A DNA stretch of 64,000 nucleotides from an uncultured Roseobacter sp. (lineage in GTDB: Bacteria; Pseudomonadota; Alphaproteobacteria; Rhodobacterales; Rhodobacteraceae). Location: the NCBI RefSeq assembly GCF_947493125.1, contig NZ_CANLQB010000014.1, positions 1-64,000 of the forward strand. The letters run 5' to 3'. Shown here in pieces: positions 1 through 8,564 of this stretch. Positions within the stretch are counted from its first letter, which is position 1. Every line of letters begins with the position of its first letter. The position numbers were made by a program, and so were the translations under genes. The notes under the pieces were generated by a model. That model did not search any database. It worked only from the letters and a program-made list of their open reading frames with translations, and was not told where the DNA came from.

Positions 1-90
1 CTTTGGTCGCTTGTTGGCCATGTCTTTCCTCCGCTTTCCTAAACATAGCGGAGGACCACTCAAGTGGGGGAAGACCACTCACCTTGGCAA
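1..90 (-). mobile_element. End of an IS3-family-like element with start of orfA (partial)
   Basis: Read on the minus strand, an ATG at 21-19 begins MANKRPK, which matches the usual start of IS3-family OrfA proteins of the KRPKPEEIV type, and it is preceded by a good GGAGG ribosome site around 27-33. Outside it lies a GACCACTCA motif repeated twice (about 53-61 and 74-82) with a G-rich spacer, as in the terminal inverted repeat of such elements. Only seven codons are inside the window, so the family call rests on a short match. The exact tip of the element is uncertain. Confidence 0.45.
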
Positions 91-346
91 TTCGGCTCTG
101 CACTGTCCCTGAGGCATCACATGGCAGATTTACATCCTTGCTAATCCTTAGGTTGTTCAATGGATAAGAATTCGAGACGCGAAACCTGTCCGTCGAACAT
201 GCTTTCTATGTTGTTCGATCCGTCAGCCCAACGATCAAAACCGGGTCCGACCGTCGCAATTCCGACAAATCAGCCAGAGTACGAACCAGTCTGACGACTT
301 GCTTTCCGGGGAGCGGATCACCATCCTATCCTGCGGAGGTGCTGTG

Positions 347-1621
347 ATGAGTAACGAAACAAAGGGACTACGCCACGCGCGCGAGGTCGAAGGCCACCTG
401 GATTGGCTCGACAGTTTCACGTCCGCAGCTTTGGGGGTGCTTGCCGTTGCATCCGGCATCTATACCTACCTGGGCGTTCGCGGCCTGCTCGATGACGGCG
501 GTGCCCTCGCGCTGTTTGCTGCTGTTGCCTATAGCGCTGCGGTCTCGACCGGGATCTTCGTCTTCTGGTCCTACCTGATGCGCTTGCTGCCCGCCATGCG
601 CACAGCTGCAAGCAGGTTGTGGTTGGCGCTGTCGATGGTGATTGGCTCCGCCGCGATCATTGCCATGTCCTCTTGGCTCAATGCCGCGGCTCTCGCTGGT
701 TCCGCCGCTGTCGAACAGCACCTGGCCAAGACGGTCCAGGACTACCAGAACTCACTTGAGCGAACGCATGAGGTAACGCTGCAGGCGCAAGCGCTCGGTC
801 TCGACGTTGGGAGGACACGGCAGGGGTTCGAAGATCTCTCGGAACAGGAGGCCGGCGGAGGGCTTTCGGGCCTTGCGGGCCGCGGTGCCGTCTTTCGTGT
901 TCTTACCCAGAAGTCCGATGAACTCGCCGCATTGGAAGAGCTGATCGCGGGACAGGATGCGCCGGTCGCGGCGGCCTTTGCCGAAGGCAACGCGATCCTC
1001 AGCCGGATGCGGGCGCTGACTGTGGCGCAGGGGCCGGTTGAGAACCGCGGTGTCGAGTTTTCTGAGGAATCCGTGCGATTGGCGGGCGTGATCACAGAGT
1101 TGCGGCAGTTGTCCGTGGCACCGCTGGTCGACCGCGCTGCGCGCGACCTCGCGCAATCTGTGGTTCTGCCTCGGTTAGATGCTGGCAACGCGGGCGGCCA
1201 AGCGGCGCAGCAAGCCACGATTACCTCGCTCCTGGAGGTTTTGGCTCAACGCGCCGAGACCCTGCAGGCCGCCGCTGCCGAAGTGCGCGCGCTCGAGCCG
1301 TCTGCGGATGTGGTTTACACGCCCATCTCTACCGCCGATGCAGTGATCCGCTATGCTAATAACTTCGTCCCGTCCTGGGCCGGAGCCATCGCAATCGACC
1401 TGCTGCCAGCTGTGCTGGTCCTGATCGTTGCTGTTGCACAAGCGGCGGTGCGCGCTGGCCGTGAACCTGCAACCCCAGAAGATGCAATGACAGTGGCGGA
1501 GTTGCGTGCCGCTGTGCTCGCCCTGCGGGATGTGGAGGCAGCAGAGATCCGCGGTCCGCTGACGGCGGAGCTATCGGAAAGATCTTTGCCCAAGGCATCA
1601 CGGCCCGAGGCTGCGGAGTGA
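347..1621 (+). CDS. Multi-pass membrane protein of unknown function
   Basis: I do not recognise a named family. The 424-residue protein has four predicted membrane segments: about residues 25-45, 54-80, 90-115 and near 355-385. The last two are separated by a long Ala/Glu/Gln-rich soluble stretch likely to be helical or coiled. The ATG at 347 is chosen over an upstream TTG-type frame because GGAGG lies at 335-339, a normal distance away. Its TGA overlaps the GTG start of the next gene by 4 nt (GTGA), so the two are probably translationally coupled and may work together, with this protein as a membrane scaffold for a periplasmic ClpP-like partner. That partnership is inference from gene order. 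Confidence 0.7.
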   Translation: MSNETKGLRHAREVEGHLDWLDSFTSAALGVLAVASGIYTYLGVRGLLDDGGALALFAAVAYSAAVSTGIFVFWSYLMRLLPAMRTAASRLWLALSMVIGSAAIIAMSSWLNAAALAGSAAVEQHLAKTVQDYQNSLERTHEVTLQAQALGLDVGRTRQGFEDLSEQEAGGGLSGLAGRGAVFRVLTQKSDELAALEELIAGQDAPVAAAFAEGNAILSRMRALTVAQGPVENRGVEFSEESVRLAGVITELRQLSVAPLVDRAARDLAQSVVLPRLDAGNAGGQAAQQATITSLLEVLAQRAETLQAAAAEVRALEPSADVVYTPISTADAVIRYANNFVPSWAGAIAIDLLPAVLVLIVAVAQAAVRAGREPATPEDAMTVAELRAAVLALRDVEAAEIRGPLTAELSERSLPKASRPEAAE

Positions 1622-2355
1622 GCGATACTGCCGACGCAACCCGCCGAACGGTACGGTGGCTTCTCGGCGCACAGATAGCCTTGGCGCTCGGATTGGTTCT
1701 CGTCGATCTTGCGCCGGGTCTACCGAACCTGTTGGCACCATCGCGCCAGCCCGAGATCGACCTACCCACGCAACCGGGTGATCAGACCCGTCGATATCGC
1801 CCGCGCGATCCAGCCAACCCCGGGCCCGGGGTTGCACCGGATACGCCCCGGCGGTTGCTGGCGGAGACGACCGACATCGAGGGTCAAGAAGCCTTAAGCT
1901 TGCGCGGTGCAATTGCACTTGGGGATGGCGCGCGTATCGGCGAAACCTTGAGAAGCGACCGACCTGCCATTGTCACGTTGGATAGCCCCGGAGGCAGTGT
2001 CAGGGATGCGCTCGAGATTGGCCGCGTCATGCGCGAAATTGGCGCCGAAACGAGGCTGGACGGTACTGCCGTCTGCTTCTCCGCTTGCCCTTATGTTTTC
2101 GCGGGAGGAACAGAGCGTCAGGCTTCAGATGCTGCACGAGTTGGGGTTCACCAACACAGTTTCGGCGAGTCGACGGTACTTCCAGCATTCCTTGCAGTGG
2201 AAGATATTCAGCGCGGCCAAGCTGAGGTGCTCACTTATCTGGACGATATGGGCATAGACCTGAGAGTCATGGGCCCTGCTCTGGCGACGCCAGCCAACGA
2301 GATTTACATCCTGACCGCCGACGAACTGGTTGAGTGGGATTTGGTCACGAAATGA
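1618..2355 (+). CDS. Membrane-anchored ClpP-like (COG3904-type) periplasmic protein
   Basis: A 245-residue protein with one N-terminal hydrophobic segment (about residues 15-38), a Pro-rich linker and a C-terminal crotonase/ClpP-like domain. The DSPGGSVRDA segment (about 121-130) matches the oxyanion loop of ClpP-like folds. The following CFSACPYVFAGG is where COG3904-type proteins carry the candidate nucleophile Ser. A conserved His follows in VGVHQHSFG. This suggests a periplasm-facing peptidase-like protein, but the substrate is unknown. The start is GTG at 1618, overlapping the previous stop by 4 nt. No strong terminator is visible downstream. Confidence 0.7.
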   Translation: MSDTADATRRTVRWLLGAQIALALGLVLVDLAPGLPNLLAPSRQPEIDLPTQPGDQTRRYRPRDPANPGPGVAPDTPRRLLAETTDIEGQEALSLRGAIALGDGARIGETLRSDRPAIVTLDSPGGSVRDALEIGRVMREIGAETRLDGTAVCFSACPYVFAGGTERQASDAARVGVHQHSFGESTVLPAFLAVEDIQRGQAEVLTYLDDMGIDLRVMGPALATPANEIYILTADELVEWDLVTK

Positions 2356-2573
2356 GCTCAGCGGTATAAATTGACGGCTGAATTTGATCAAGATCTGTGT
2401 TCAGTTCCAGCACCGTAGCCTCTCCGCGATGTCGGATCTCGAATGGGCATCCAAATGGTATTTGGACCGAACCAACACAAAAGCGTGCTGTTTTGATCGT
2501 CAGATCTTTTGTTCCAAATATTGAGATACCGGATATAACATATGTTAATCGGAATTGAACAAAGACCGAACAC

Positions 2574-3344
2574 TTGAGTAAATCGCCAGTCGTAACTCGC
2601 TCCCCGGCGACGGATTTGCAGCCTCCTGCGGGGTCCAGTGCGCTCGTGCGGAAGCTCGGTTCACTGTGCTTGATGTCCGAAGAGGAAATCGATTTTCTCG
2701 AAGGCCTGCAAAACAACACCGTCGAAGTCCAAGCCGGTGTTGATTTCGTTGTTGAAGGTGATGATCGGAAAACGACCTTTATCCTGATTGACGGCTGGGC
2801 AAGCCGATACACGACCCTCAGCGATGGCCGCAGGCAAATTCTGAGCTTTGCTCTCCCCGGCGATATTCTTGGTTTGCACATCAATTTCAACGCCCAGGCA
2901 CATTATAGCGCCACGGCTATGAACACGTTGAAACTGGCCGTGGTCGACCCGCGCCGAATTCTTGAAATCAATCAGAAGTTTCCAATTCTTGCATCAGGTC
3001 TCAGCTGGTGCACTGCGCGAGAATTCGCAATCCTGGGTGATCAGGCCGTGCGGCTTGGTCGGCTTCCGGCGAAAGCGCGACTTGCGCACCTGTTTCTGGA
3101 GCTATGGCATCGTTTGGAACTGATCCGTGAGAATAACGGCAAGTGGCTCGCATTGCCGATGAAGCAATCTGATCTCGCCGACACGCTGGGCCTCAGCCTG
3201 GTTCACACCAACCGCTGCATCGGAGACCTTCGAAAGAGTGGGTTGATCACTGTTGCGAAGGATCACATCAAACTCGAAGACCTCGACGCGCTTATCCGGC
3301 TTTCCGATTTCGACCCCGAACGTCTCGCCGAGTTCAGCATTTAA
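2574..3344 (+). CDS. Crp/Fnr-family transcriptional regulator
   Basis: A 256-residue one-component regulator. Residues about 25-145 form the cyclic-nucleotide-binding-type beta barrel, with the typical DGRRQILSFALPGDILGL segment. Residues about 195-235 form the winged helix with QSDLADTLGLSLVHTNRCIGDLRKSG, whose recognition helix replaces the usual E-SR by HTNR. The N-terminal four-Cys cluster of Fnr is absent, so an Fe-S oxygen sensor is unlikely; FixK/DNR/cAMP-type or ligand-free function is more plausible. The start is a TTG at 2574, with the next ATG at 2672 being inside the conserved fold. It stands alone between unrelated genes, and the AT-rich 218-bp region upstream probably holds its promoter. 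Confidence 0.85.
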   Translation: MSKSPVVTRSPATDLQPPAGSSALVRKLGSLCLMSEEEIDFLEGLQNNTVEVQAGVDFVVEGDDRKTTFILIDGWASRYTTLSDGRRQILSFALPGDILGLHINFNAQAHYSATAMNTLKLAVVDPRRILEINQKFPILASGLSWCTAREFAILGDQAVRLGRLPAKARLAHLFLELWHRLELIRENNGKWLALPMKQSDLADTLGLSLVHTNRCIGDLRKSGLITVAKDHIKLEDLDALIRLSDFDPERLAEFSI

Positions 3345-3714
3345 CGCGAGGCAGGCGCTCCGGGCGTGACCGATGCCAGGACGACGGTGGAAGATCGAGG
3401 TAGCCGTAGATGGCGGAGCAAATCGCCGCCATCCAAGCTCTCTTAGGGCGCTCGACGACTCCGAAGACGTTGGCAAATGTCTCGCTCTAAGATCCGACGC
3501 GCACAACGTGCTCAGAATACATTCTTATCTGCCAACTGACGAGCGGAACGACGGAAAAACCGCCATCTGAGAGGGTGAAATGTTCGGGTGCATAATTGCC
3601 TTCGATCAAAGTCGGTATAGCTATCGTCAAGTCGAATTGGATTGCACCTTGTGTTGGGCCAACGACGACAAGTCGAAATACGGAACATGCAATCCTTAGG
3701 TAAAGAGTTTCTCG
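3345..3714. other. Intergenic region, no gene recognised
   Basis: This 370-bp stretch separates the Crp/Fnr gene from the MATE gene. Short open frames on both strands show no recognisable protein features. The last part is more AT-rich and presumably carries the MATE promoter. No convincing FNR-type palindrome or terminator hairpin was found by eye. Confidence 0.5.
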
Positions 3715-5061
3715 ATGGCACAACGCGACCTGACGCAAGGGCCGATTTGGAAGGCTTTGGCCGCCGTGTCCGGCCCCACTAGCTTTGGCATTCTTGCTGT
3801 TTTGGCAATCGGCCTTGCCGATGCATACTTCCTTGGCAAACTGGGTGAGGCACCTCTCGCGGCAGTCGGGTTTATCTACCCCGTCACAACCGCCATCACA
3901 TCACTTGCCATCGGCCTGTCTGCCGGGGTCAGCGCGCTTGTCTCACAACGGCTTGGCGAGGACGGAGACAGCCAAAGCGATGCCCCAGCACGTTTGGCGA
4001 TCCATGCGCTGATCATGGGGGTAGCATTGTCGGTTGTTATGGCCGCGGCCTTTCATCTTAGCTCTGGCGGGTTGTTCCAACTCATGGGCGCTGGCGAAAA
4101 CGCGCTGCGTGAGGTATTGCTCTACACGCCCCTGTGGGCGGTATCTTTCCCGTTTCTCATGCTTCAGATGATCATAAATGCAAGCTTTCGGGCGCATGGG
4201 GATGGCGCTACGTCGGCCGCCATCATGGTTCTGATTGCGCTTTTTGCGATTGGCCTCAATCCCATCCTGATCTTTGGCTGGGGTCCGATAACGTCAATGG
4301 GCACTGAAGGCGCTGCGCTGGCAACTTTGATCGGTCGTATTGTGGGAGCCGCTGCAGCGCTCATCTGGGCGTGGCGCGCCGGAGTTATCTCCTCTTGTGC
4401 CTCTCCTTTTCGTGGGCTCTGGCAATCATTGCGAGAGATACTGAAAGTCGGTGTTCCTTCCGCGTTCTCTAACGCTATCAATCCGGCAGGTATGGCGCTG
4501 GTCACTGCCGCCGTGGCGACCGTCGGCGAAGCCGCGGTCGCAGGCTTCGGTGCAGCCACGCGTGTGCAATCCGTGGTGCTGGTGCCGCTTCTTGCCTTGT
4601 CGGCGGGGATCGGCCCGGTTGTCGGCCAGAACTGGGGGGCTGATGCGGTCTCACGAGCCCGCAGCGCGATCCATACATCGGGTTGGTTCTGCGTCATCTA
4701 CGGGCTTGCTGCAGCGACGTGTCTGACGCTTTTTGCGGATCCGCTCGCAGCACTTTTCGCCGAAAGTGGCAAGGACGCACATGGTTACGCGGTACACTAC
4801 CTGGCCTTCGTCAGCTGGAGCTTTGCCGGGTATGGCGCACTGGTCACCGCGAACGCGGCAATGAACGCGCGATCAAAAGCGGCATATTCCATGGGCCTCA
4901 GCCTTGCACGCATACTTGCGGTTTACGTTCCGGGCGCCTGGCTCGGGGTCGTGATATTCGGCTATTCCGGTATCCTGGTGGCTGCGATCGCTGCCAATCT
5001 ATTGGCGATCCTCGGTGCCATCTGGTGTCTCAGACGTACAGAGTTGCTTGAGAGCGGATGA
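3715..5061 (+). CDS. MATE-family multidrug/cation efflux transporter
   Basis: A 448-residue, very hydrophobic protein with about twelve membrane helices in two similar halves, the size and layout of MATE (NorM/DinF-type) antiporters that export cationic drugs using Na+ or H+ gradients. Recognisable family segments include the N-terminal PIWKALAAVSGPTSFG entry, FRAHGDGATSA near residue 160 at the end of the first half, and SAGIGPVVGQNWGA near 300 in the second half. It begins with ATG at 3715. The gene stops at 5061 and the IS1111-type inverted repeat starts at 5063, so the element sits directly against its stop codon and its natural 3' region has been displaced. Confidence 0.9.
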   Translation: MAQRDLTQGPIWKALAAVSGPTSFGILAVLAIGLADAYFLGKLGEAPLAAVGFIYPVTTAITSLAIGLSAGVSALVSQRLGEDGDSQSDAPARLAIHALIMGVALSVVMAAAFHLSSGGLFQLMGAGENALREVLLYTPLWAVSFPFLMLQMIINASFRAHGDGATSAAIMVLIALFAIGLNPILIFGWGPITSMGTEGAALATLIGRIVGAAAALIWAWRAGVISSCASPFRGLWQSLREILKVGVPSAFSNAINPAGMALVTAAVATVGEAAVAGFGAATRVQSVVLVPLLALSAGIGPVVGQNWGADAVSRARSAIHTSGWFCVIYGLAAATCLTLFADPLAALFAESGKDAHGYAVHYLAFVSWSFAGYGALVTANAAMNARSKAAYSMGLSLARILAVYVPGAWLGVVIFGYSGILVAAIAANLLAILGAIWCLRRTELLESG

Positions 5062-5139
5062 CGTGGATGGCTCCTGCTCCAACGGCATCGAATGTGCCAA
5101 AGTGCAGTTATCATCGACTGCTGGGAAAGGAGCCACCCA

Positions 5140-5884
5140 ATGACAGCGGAAACTATGGGCCTGGATTACAGACCGGCAGTTGATTGCAAAGCAATCAACT
5201 AGAGGAGTGGCCAAGGACGTTTCTCAAGTTCACTGCGTTTCTGCGACAGGCCGTCGGATCATCAACAAGAAAATCAAGGGGGCCAAGTTGCTCTCTTTCT
5301 TCGAAACACTTCCTCGGTGTGTAGTTGGCATGGAAGCTTGCGGATCGGCGCATCATTGGGGCCGTGAGTTGCGCAAGCTGGGACGTGACGTTCGGCTCAT
5401 GCCTGCTGCTTACGTCAAGCCTTAAGTGAAGCGCGGGAAGACGGATGCCGCTGATGCCGAGGCGATTTGTGAAGCCGTGCACCGCTCGAAGAGGCGCTTA
5501 GTTGAGATAAAGTCCGAAGATCGACAGGCGGTCTTGGAAATTCACCGGGCGCGAGATCTGGTCGTTCGACAACGTACTCAGGTCGTGAATACGACCCGAA
5601 GCATACTCCAGGAGTTTGAACATATCCTGTCGACGGGAATCGAGGCTGTGTCGAAGTTCGCGCGAGAGCACGGCATAGAAGAACAGTTGGAAATGCCCGA
5701 GATCGCAGACGGCATTCTCGGGGTGATGTACTACCAGCTGAAAGGGCCCAATGCGCGGATCGATGAGTTAACGAAGCCGATCGAGCAGCACGCCTGGCTG
5801 GATGCCGATGCACGGCGGTTGATGCGCATGCCTGGGATCGGTCCGATCACAGCTTCAGCAACCGGTGCAGTCTCGATGGCTTAG
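5140..5884 (+). pseudogene. IS1111-type transposase, disrupted (copy 1)
   Basis: The DEDD transposase is recognisable by VAKDVSQVHCV, CVVGMEACGSAHHW, RKLGRDVRLMPAAYVK and KRGKTDAADAEAIC, the expected order in IS1111-group proteins. It is broken in three ways. (a) The opening ATG frame (MTAETMGLD) is separated from the conserved AKD block by a ~40-nt hairpin module and ends at TAG 5200-5202. (b) An in-frame TAA at 5423-5425 replaces the Tyr codon before VKRGK. (c) Homology ends at a TAG at 5882-5884, soon after the GIGPITAS helix-hairpin motif, so the C-terminal Ser-containing transposase_20 domain is missing. It cannot encode an active transposase as read here. Confidence 0.85.
5179..5199 (+). 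repeat. Perfect 9-bp stem hairpin inside IS1111 transposase start (copy 1)
   Basis: GTTGATTGC, a 3-nt loop AAA, then GCAATCAAC form a perfect inverted repeat. It lies in a ~40-nt segment between the first catalytic Asp codon (GAT 5164-5166) and the TGGCCAAG that normally follows it, and is followed immediately by a TAG stop. The same module with a different but equally perfect stem is found at 21049-21067. Confidence 0.8.
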
Positions 5885-6101
5885 GCCTTGGCGAAAAGCC
5901 CTAGGATTCATGTCCTCCACGACCAAAGAATGCCAACTGAAATGGGCACAGCCTGCCCGCAATAACCTGGGCAGTGAAGCGTCGTTTTTCACTGGAGCGG
6001 CCAGAAACTGGACCGTTGAACCCTGTACGCTCATTGACCCCAGTATGCCGTGCGATGGGCTTTATCGACAACTACCTGCTGACCAGATCGCCGGCTCCAA
6101 C

Positions 6102-6959
6102 TTAGCCATCCGGTAACACCTTCGACCTCTGCTCGCCTAGCCCCGCGATCCCCAGCGTAACAACTTCGCCGCCGTGAAGATAGCGCTGTGGAGATTGGCC
6201 CATACCCACGCCCGGGGGTGTGCCGGTAGAGATCACCTCGCCCGGCTGCAAGCTCATGAATTGACTGCAATAGGACACCAAATGCGGGATCTTGAAAATC
6301 AGCGTCGCGGTCGAGCCCGTTTGCATCCGCTGTCCATCCACATCCAGCCACATATCCAGCGCGTCGATATCGGGAATTTCATCCAGCGTCACAAGCCATG
6401 GCCCCGTTGGCCCAAACGTGTCGCAGCCCTTGCCCTTGTCCCAGGTGCCCGCCCGTTCGATCTGGAATTCACGTTCCGAGACATCGTTGACGACGCACAG
6501 GCCCGCCACGTGGTTCATGGCGTCTGCTTCATCGATGTAGGCGCCAGGCTCGCCGATCACGACGCCCAATTCGACCTCCCAGTCAGTCTTCTTGGACCCG
6601 CGCGGTACTTGAATGGGATCGTTCGGGCCAACGATCGCAGAGGTCCACTTGTTAAAGATGATCGGCTCCTCAGGGATCGGCATGCCAGCCTCCTCGGCGT
6701 GGTCGGCATAGTTCAGACCGATGCAGATGAATTTGCCAATGGCGCCCACGCAAGGACCCAGGCGCAACTCATCTTGCGGCTCCCCCTCCACGACAGGCAG
6801 CGTTTCAACGTCGATCTGCCGCAGTGTGTTCAGCCCTGCCGGGCGCAAGGCCTCGCCAGCGATATCCGGCACGACACCGGACAGATCACGTACGCGGCCA
6901 GACGCATCAAGCGTGCCAGGCTTTTCATGACCCGGCGCACCGTAACGGAGAAGTTTCAT
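6102..6959 (-). CDS. FAH-family hydrolase, likely 2,4-diketo-3-deoxy-sugar-acid hydrolase
   Basis: A 285-residue fumarylacetoacetate-hydrolase-fold enzyme. GLNYADHAEEAG (near residue 80), WEVELGVVIG with the metal-binding Glu pair, and ISTGTPPGVGMGQ near 245 are family landmarks. It most resembles the sub-group that cleaves 2,4-diketo-3-deoxy-L-rhamnonate/fuconate to pyruvate and L-lactate, which suits its place at the end of a sugar ABC operon and the lactate-type dehydrogenase across the divergent promoter. The ATG at 6959 is chosen because the protein N-terminus MKLLRYG is canonical, and GAGGGGAGC precedes it. It is last in the operon, 28 nt after the ThuA-like gene. The precise substrate is inferred. 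Confidence 0.8.
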   Translation of the reverse strand: MKLLRYGAPGHEKPGTLDASGRVRDLSGVVPDIAGEALRPAGLNTLRQIDVETLPVVEGEPQDELRLGPCVGAIGKFICIGLNYADHAEEAGMPIPEEPIIFNKWTSAIVGPNDPIQVPRGSKKTDWEVELGVVIGEPGAYIDEADAMNHVAGLCVVNDVSEREFQIERAGTWDKGKGCDTFGPTGPWLVTLDEIPDIDALDMWLDVDGQRMQTGSTATLIFKIPHLVSYCSQFMSLQPGEVISTGTPPGVGMGQSPQRYLHGGEVVTLGIAGLGEQRSKVLPDG

Positions 6960-6987
6960 CGATGGTTGCTCCCCTCTCGGATTGGTT

Positions 6988-7698
6988 TCATTCCGAATGC
7001 CCTGACGCTGCCCAAAGACTGCCACGGCGGATGATTTCGGTGACCTGCGGCACTTTGAGATCGTCCAACTCGTGACCAATGGAACAGTAAAAGACCCGGC
7101 CCTTGTCCCAGCGGCGTTTCCAGACCACGGGGATCACCGTGCCTTCGATCCACCACAGGTGATCGCCCGAGAAGGTCGTGGTGGCCAAGACCTCGTTCGA
7201 TGGATCAACCAACATGTAATACTGCTCGGAGGTCAGGCGGAAACTCTTGACGCCTTGCACGATAGGATCGTCCGGTTTGCAGATCGTCACGTCGTAGTCG
7301 ATGTAATCCTCACGCGGTTGCAGGTTGTCCGGCCAGCCCGGCGGGTGGGCCACGAACTGGCCACCGATCAGAAAATGATAAGTCGGCCGGTCGCGAAACG
7401 CGTCTCCCATGTGCCCGTGCCAGCCCGCAATCCCGCAGCCATCCCCGATCAGCTTGAGAAGCCCGTCCTCCTGCGGTTTGGTCATGTTACCGAATTCAGT
7501 GCGATGGCCGGAGCGGGCGGAAGACCAGATCGGCGTGATCAGGTCCATATCGGTCAACTCCGCCGGGCGCTCCAGCGGCTCCATCGTGTCGCAGACATCG
7601 ACAGTGAAACCGTTGTCCACCAGTAATGCCTTGTACCAGTCTGCAAAGGCGGTCGGCGCATGGCCTTCCCAACCGCCGACAAAAAGAACTGCTTTCAT
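6988..7698 (-). CDS. ThuA-like domain protein
   Basis: A 236-residue protein with the ThuA (glutamine-amidotransferase-like) fold seen in trehalose-utilisation and other sugar clusters. It starts MKAVLFVGGWEGH, with the conserved GGIxGWHGHMGD-type segment (GIAGWHGHMGDAFRD) near residue 90 and DHLWWIEGT...VFYCSIGH near 180-205. The biochemical role of ThuA proteins is not well defined; association with sugar oxidoreductases suggests modification or hydrolysis of an oxidised sugar. The gene overlaps the upstream dehydrogenase by 4 nt, so the pair is translationally coupled. Confidence 0.8.
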   Translation of the reverse strand: MKAVLFVGGWEGHAPTAFADWYKALLVDNGFTVDVCDTMEPLERPAELTDMDLITPIWSSARSGHRTEFGNMTKPQEDGLLKLIGDGCGIAGWHGHMGDAFRDRPTYHFLIGGQFVAHPPGWPDNLQPREDYIDYDVTICKPDDPIVQGVKSFRLTSEQYYMLVDPSNEVLATTTFSGDHLWWIEGTVIPVVWKRRWDKGRVFYCSIGHELDDLKVPQVTEIIRRGSLWAASGHSE

Positions 7699-8564
7699 GG
7701 GCTTTCCTTTCGCATGTAGTCCCGCATCGCGGCCATGTCCCGGTCGCCGTAGCCGCGCGCTTCGGCATCTCGCAGACGCGCGAGGGTTTCGCTCCCCTGC
7801 GGGAAGGCCACGCCGAAGTCACGCGCCAGCGCGGCCGTGATCTCCATGTCCTTGCGCGCAAGCGCGACAGTGAAAGTCACGTCGTGCGCCCGGTCATCAA
7901 GATAGAGCGGGCGGCGGTAGGACAGCATCGGGGCGGCCGCAGCACTGGCTTCGATCACGTCGAACGCCAGATCTGCTGCGATCCCGGCCTTGTCCGTCAG
8001 GCTCAGCGCCTCGGAAACGGTCTGGTTGAGCCCGTGGATCAGGGCGTTGACCGCCAGCTTCATGATCGCACCCGCACCGCGACGGCCAAGATAGACGGTT
8101 CGCTTCCCCATCGCATCGAACAAAGGTGCTAAAGCCGCACCGGTTTGTTCGGTGCAGCCGGCCATGATCAGAAGCTGCGCCTGGCGCGCCGCCTGTGTCG
8201 CACCGGATACGGGCGCGTCGATGATTGAGACCCCTCCGGGTGCAGCTTCAACGAGGGCGGCGATGTGATCCGGGCTCACGGTGCCCATCACCACCACGCA
8301 AGACGGCTCATTTACCGCCAGGATCCCGTGCTCGCCGAGGTGAAAGGCCTCGGACGAGGCGTCGTCTGCCAACATGCTGATCACCACATCGCATCTCTTG
8401 GCCAAATCGCGTGGTGTCTGTGCGACTGCGCATCCGGTCTCCTCCGCGAAGGCTTGCGCCTTGCTGGCGGTGCGGTTCCAGACAACCAGATTGAACCCTG
8501 CGCGGGCGATGTTGTGCGCCATGGGCGCGCCCATCCGTCCAAGTCCGGCAAGCCCAACACGCAT
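7695..8564 (-). CDS. NAD(P)-dependent beta-hydroxyacid dehydrogenase (3-hydroxyisobutyrate dehydrogenase family)
   Basis: A 289-residue protein of the 6-phosphogluconate/3-hydroxyisobutyrate dehydrogenase superfamily. GLAGLGRMGAPMA at residues 4-16 is the Rossmann dinucleotide motif and VVWNRT follows the second strand, favouring NADP. VIDAPVSGATQAA-like sequence (about 115-127) and GAGAIMKLAVN with the catalytic Lys (about 168-178) complete the family signature. It probably oxidises a beta-hydroxy acid or reduces a tartronate-semialdehyde-like intermediate produced from the imported sugar. Its ATG overlaps the stop of the ABC ATPase by one base (TAATG), and its end overlaps the ThuA gene by 4 nt. 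Confidence 0.85.
   Translation of the reverse strand: MRVGLAGLGRMGAPMAHNIARAGFNLVVWNRTASKAQAFAEETGCAVAQTPRDLAKRCDVVISMLADDASSEAFHLGEHGILAVNEPSCVVVMGTVSPDHIAALVEAAPGGVSIIDAPVSGATQAARQAQLLIMAGCTEQTGAALAPLFDAMGKRTVYLGRRGAGAIMKLAVNALIHGLNQTVSEALSLTDKAGIAADLAFDVIEASAAAAPMLSYRRPLYLDDRAHDVTFTVALARKDMEITAALARDFGVAFPQGSETLARLRDAEARGYGDRDMAAMRDYMRKESP

Larger units (their letters stand above)
5063..5900 (+). mobile_element. IS1111-type (IS110 family) element, copy 1, right end lost
   Basis: The left end carries the 15-bp sequence GTGGATGGCTCCTGC at 5063-5077, identical to the left end of the complete copy at 20930. A second, inverted version (AGGAGCCACCC, about 5128-5138) follows ~60 bp later, so the leader can fold on itself. 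The transposase begins at 5140 and its homology stops near 5884. No right-end repeat (GCAGGAGCCATCCAC) occurs before the next gene at 6102, so the 3' part and right end are missing. The boundary at ~5900 is approximate. About 5990-6030 a fragment resembling an IS3 end (CAGAAACTGGACCG) may mark a later insertion or deletion. Confidence 0.75.

Noticed and set aside
3345-3714. FNR/Crp-type operator near the Crp/Fnr gene
   Set aside because: GATCAAAG-like half sites are present but no second half at the right spacing.
5179-5199. Transcription terminator
   Set aside because: A perfect hairpin but with an AAA loop and no T run; the conserved position in two transposase copies argues for another role.
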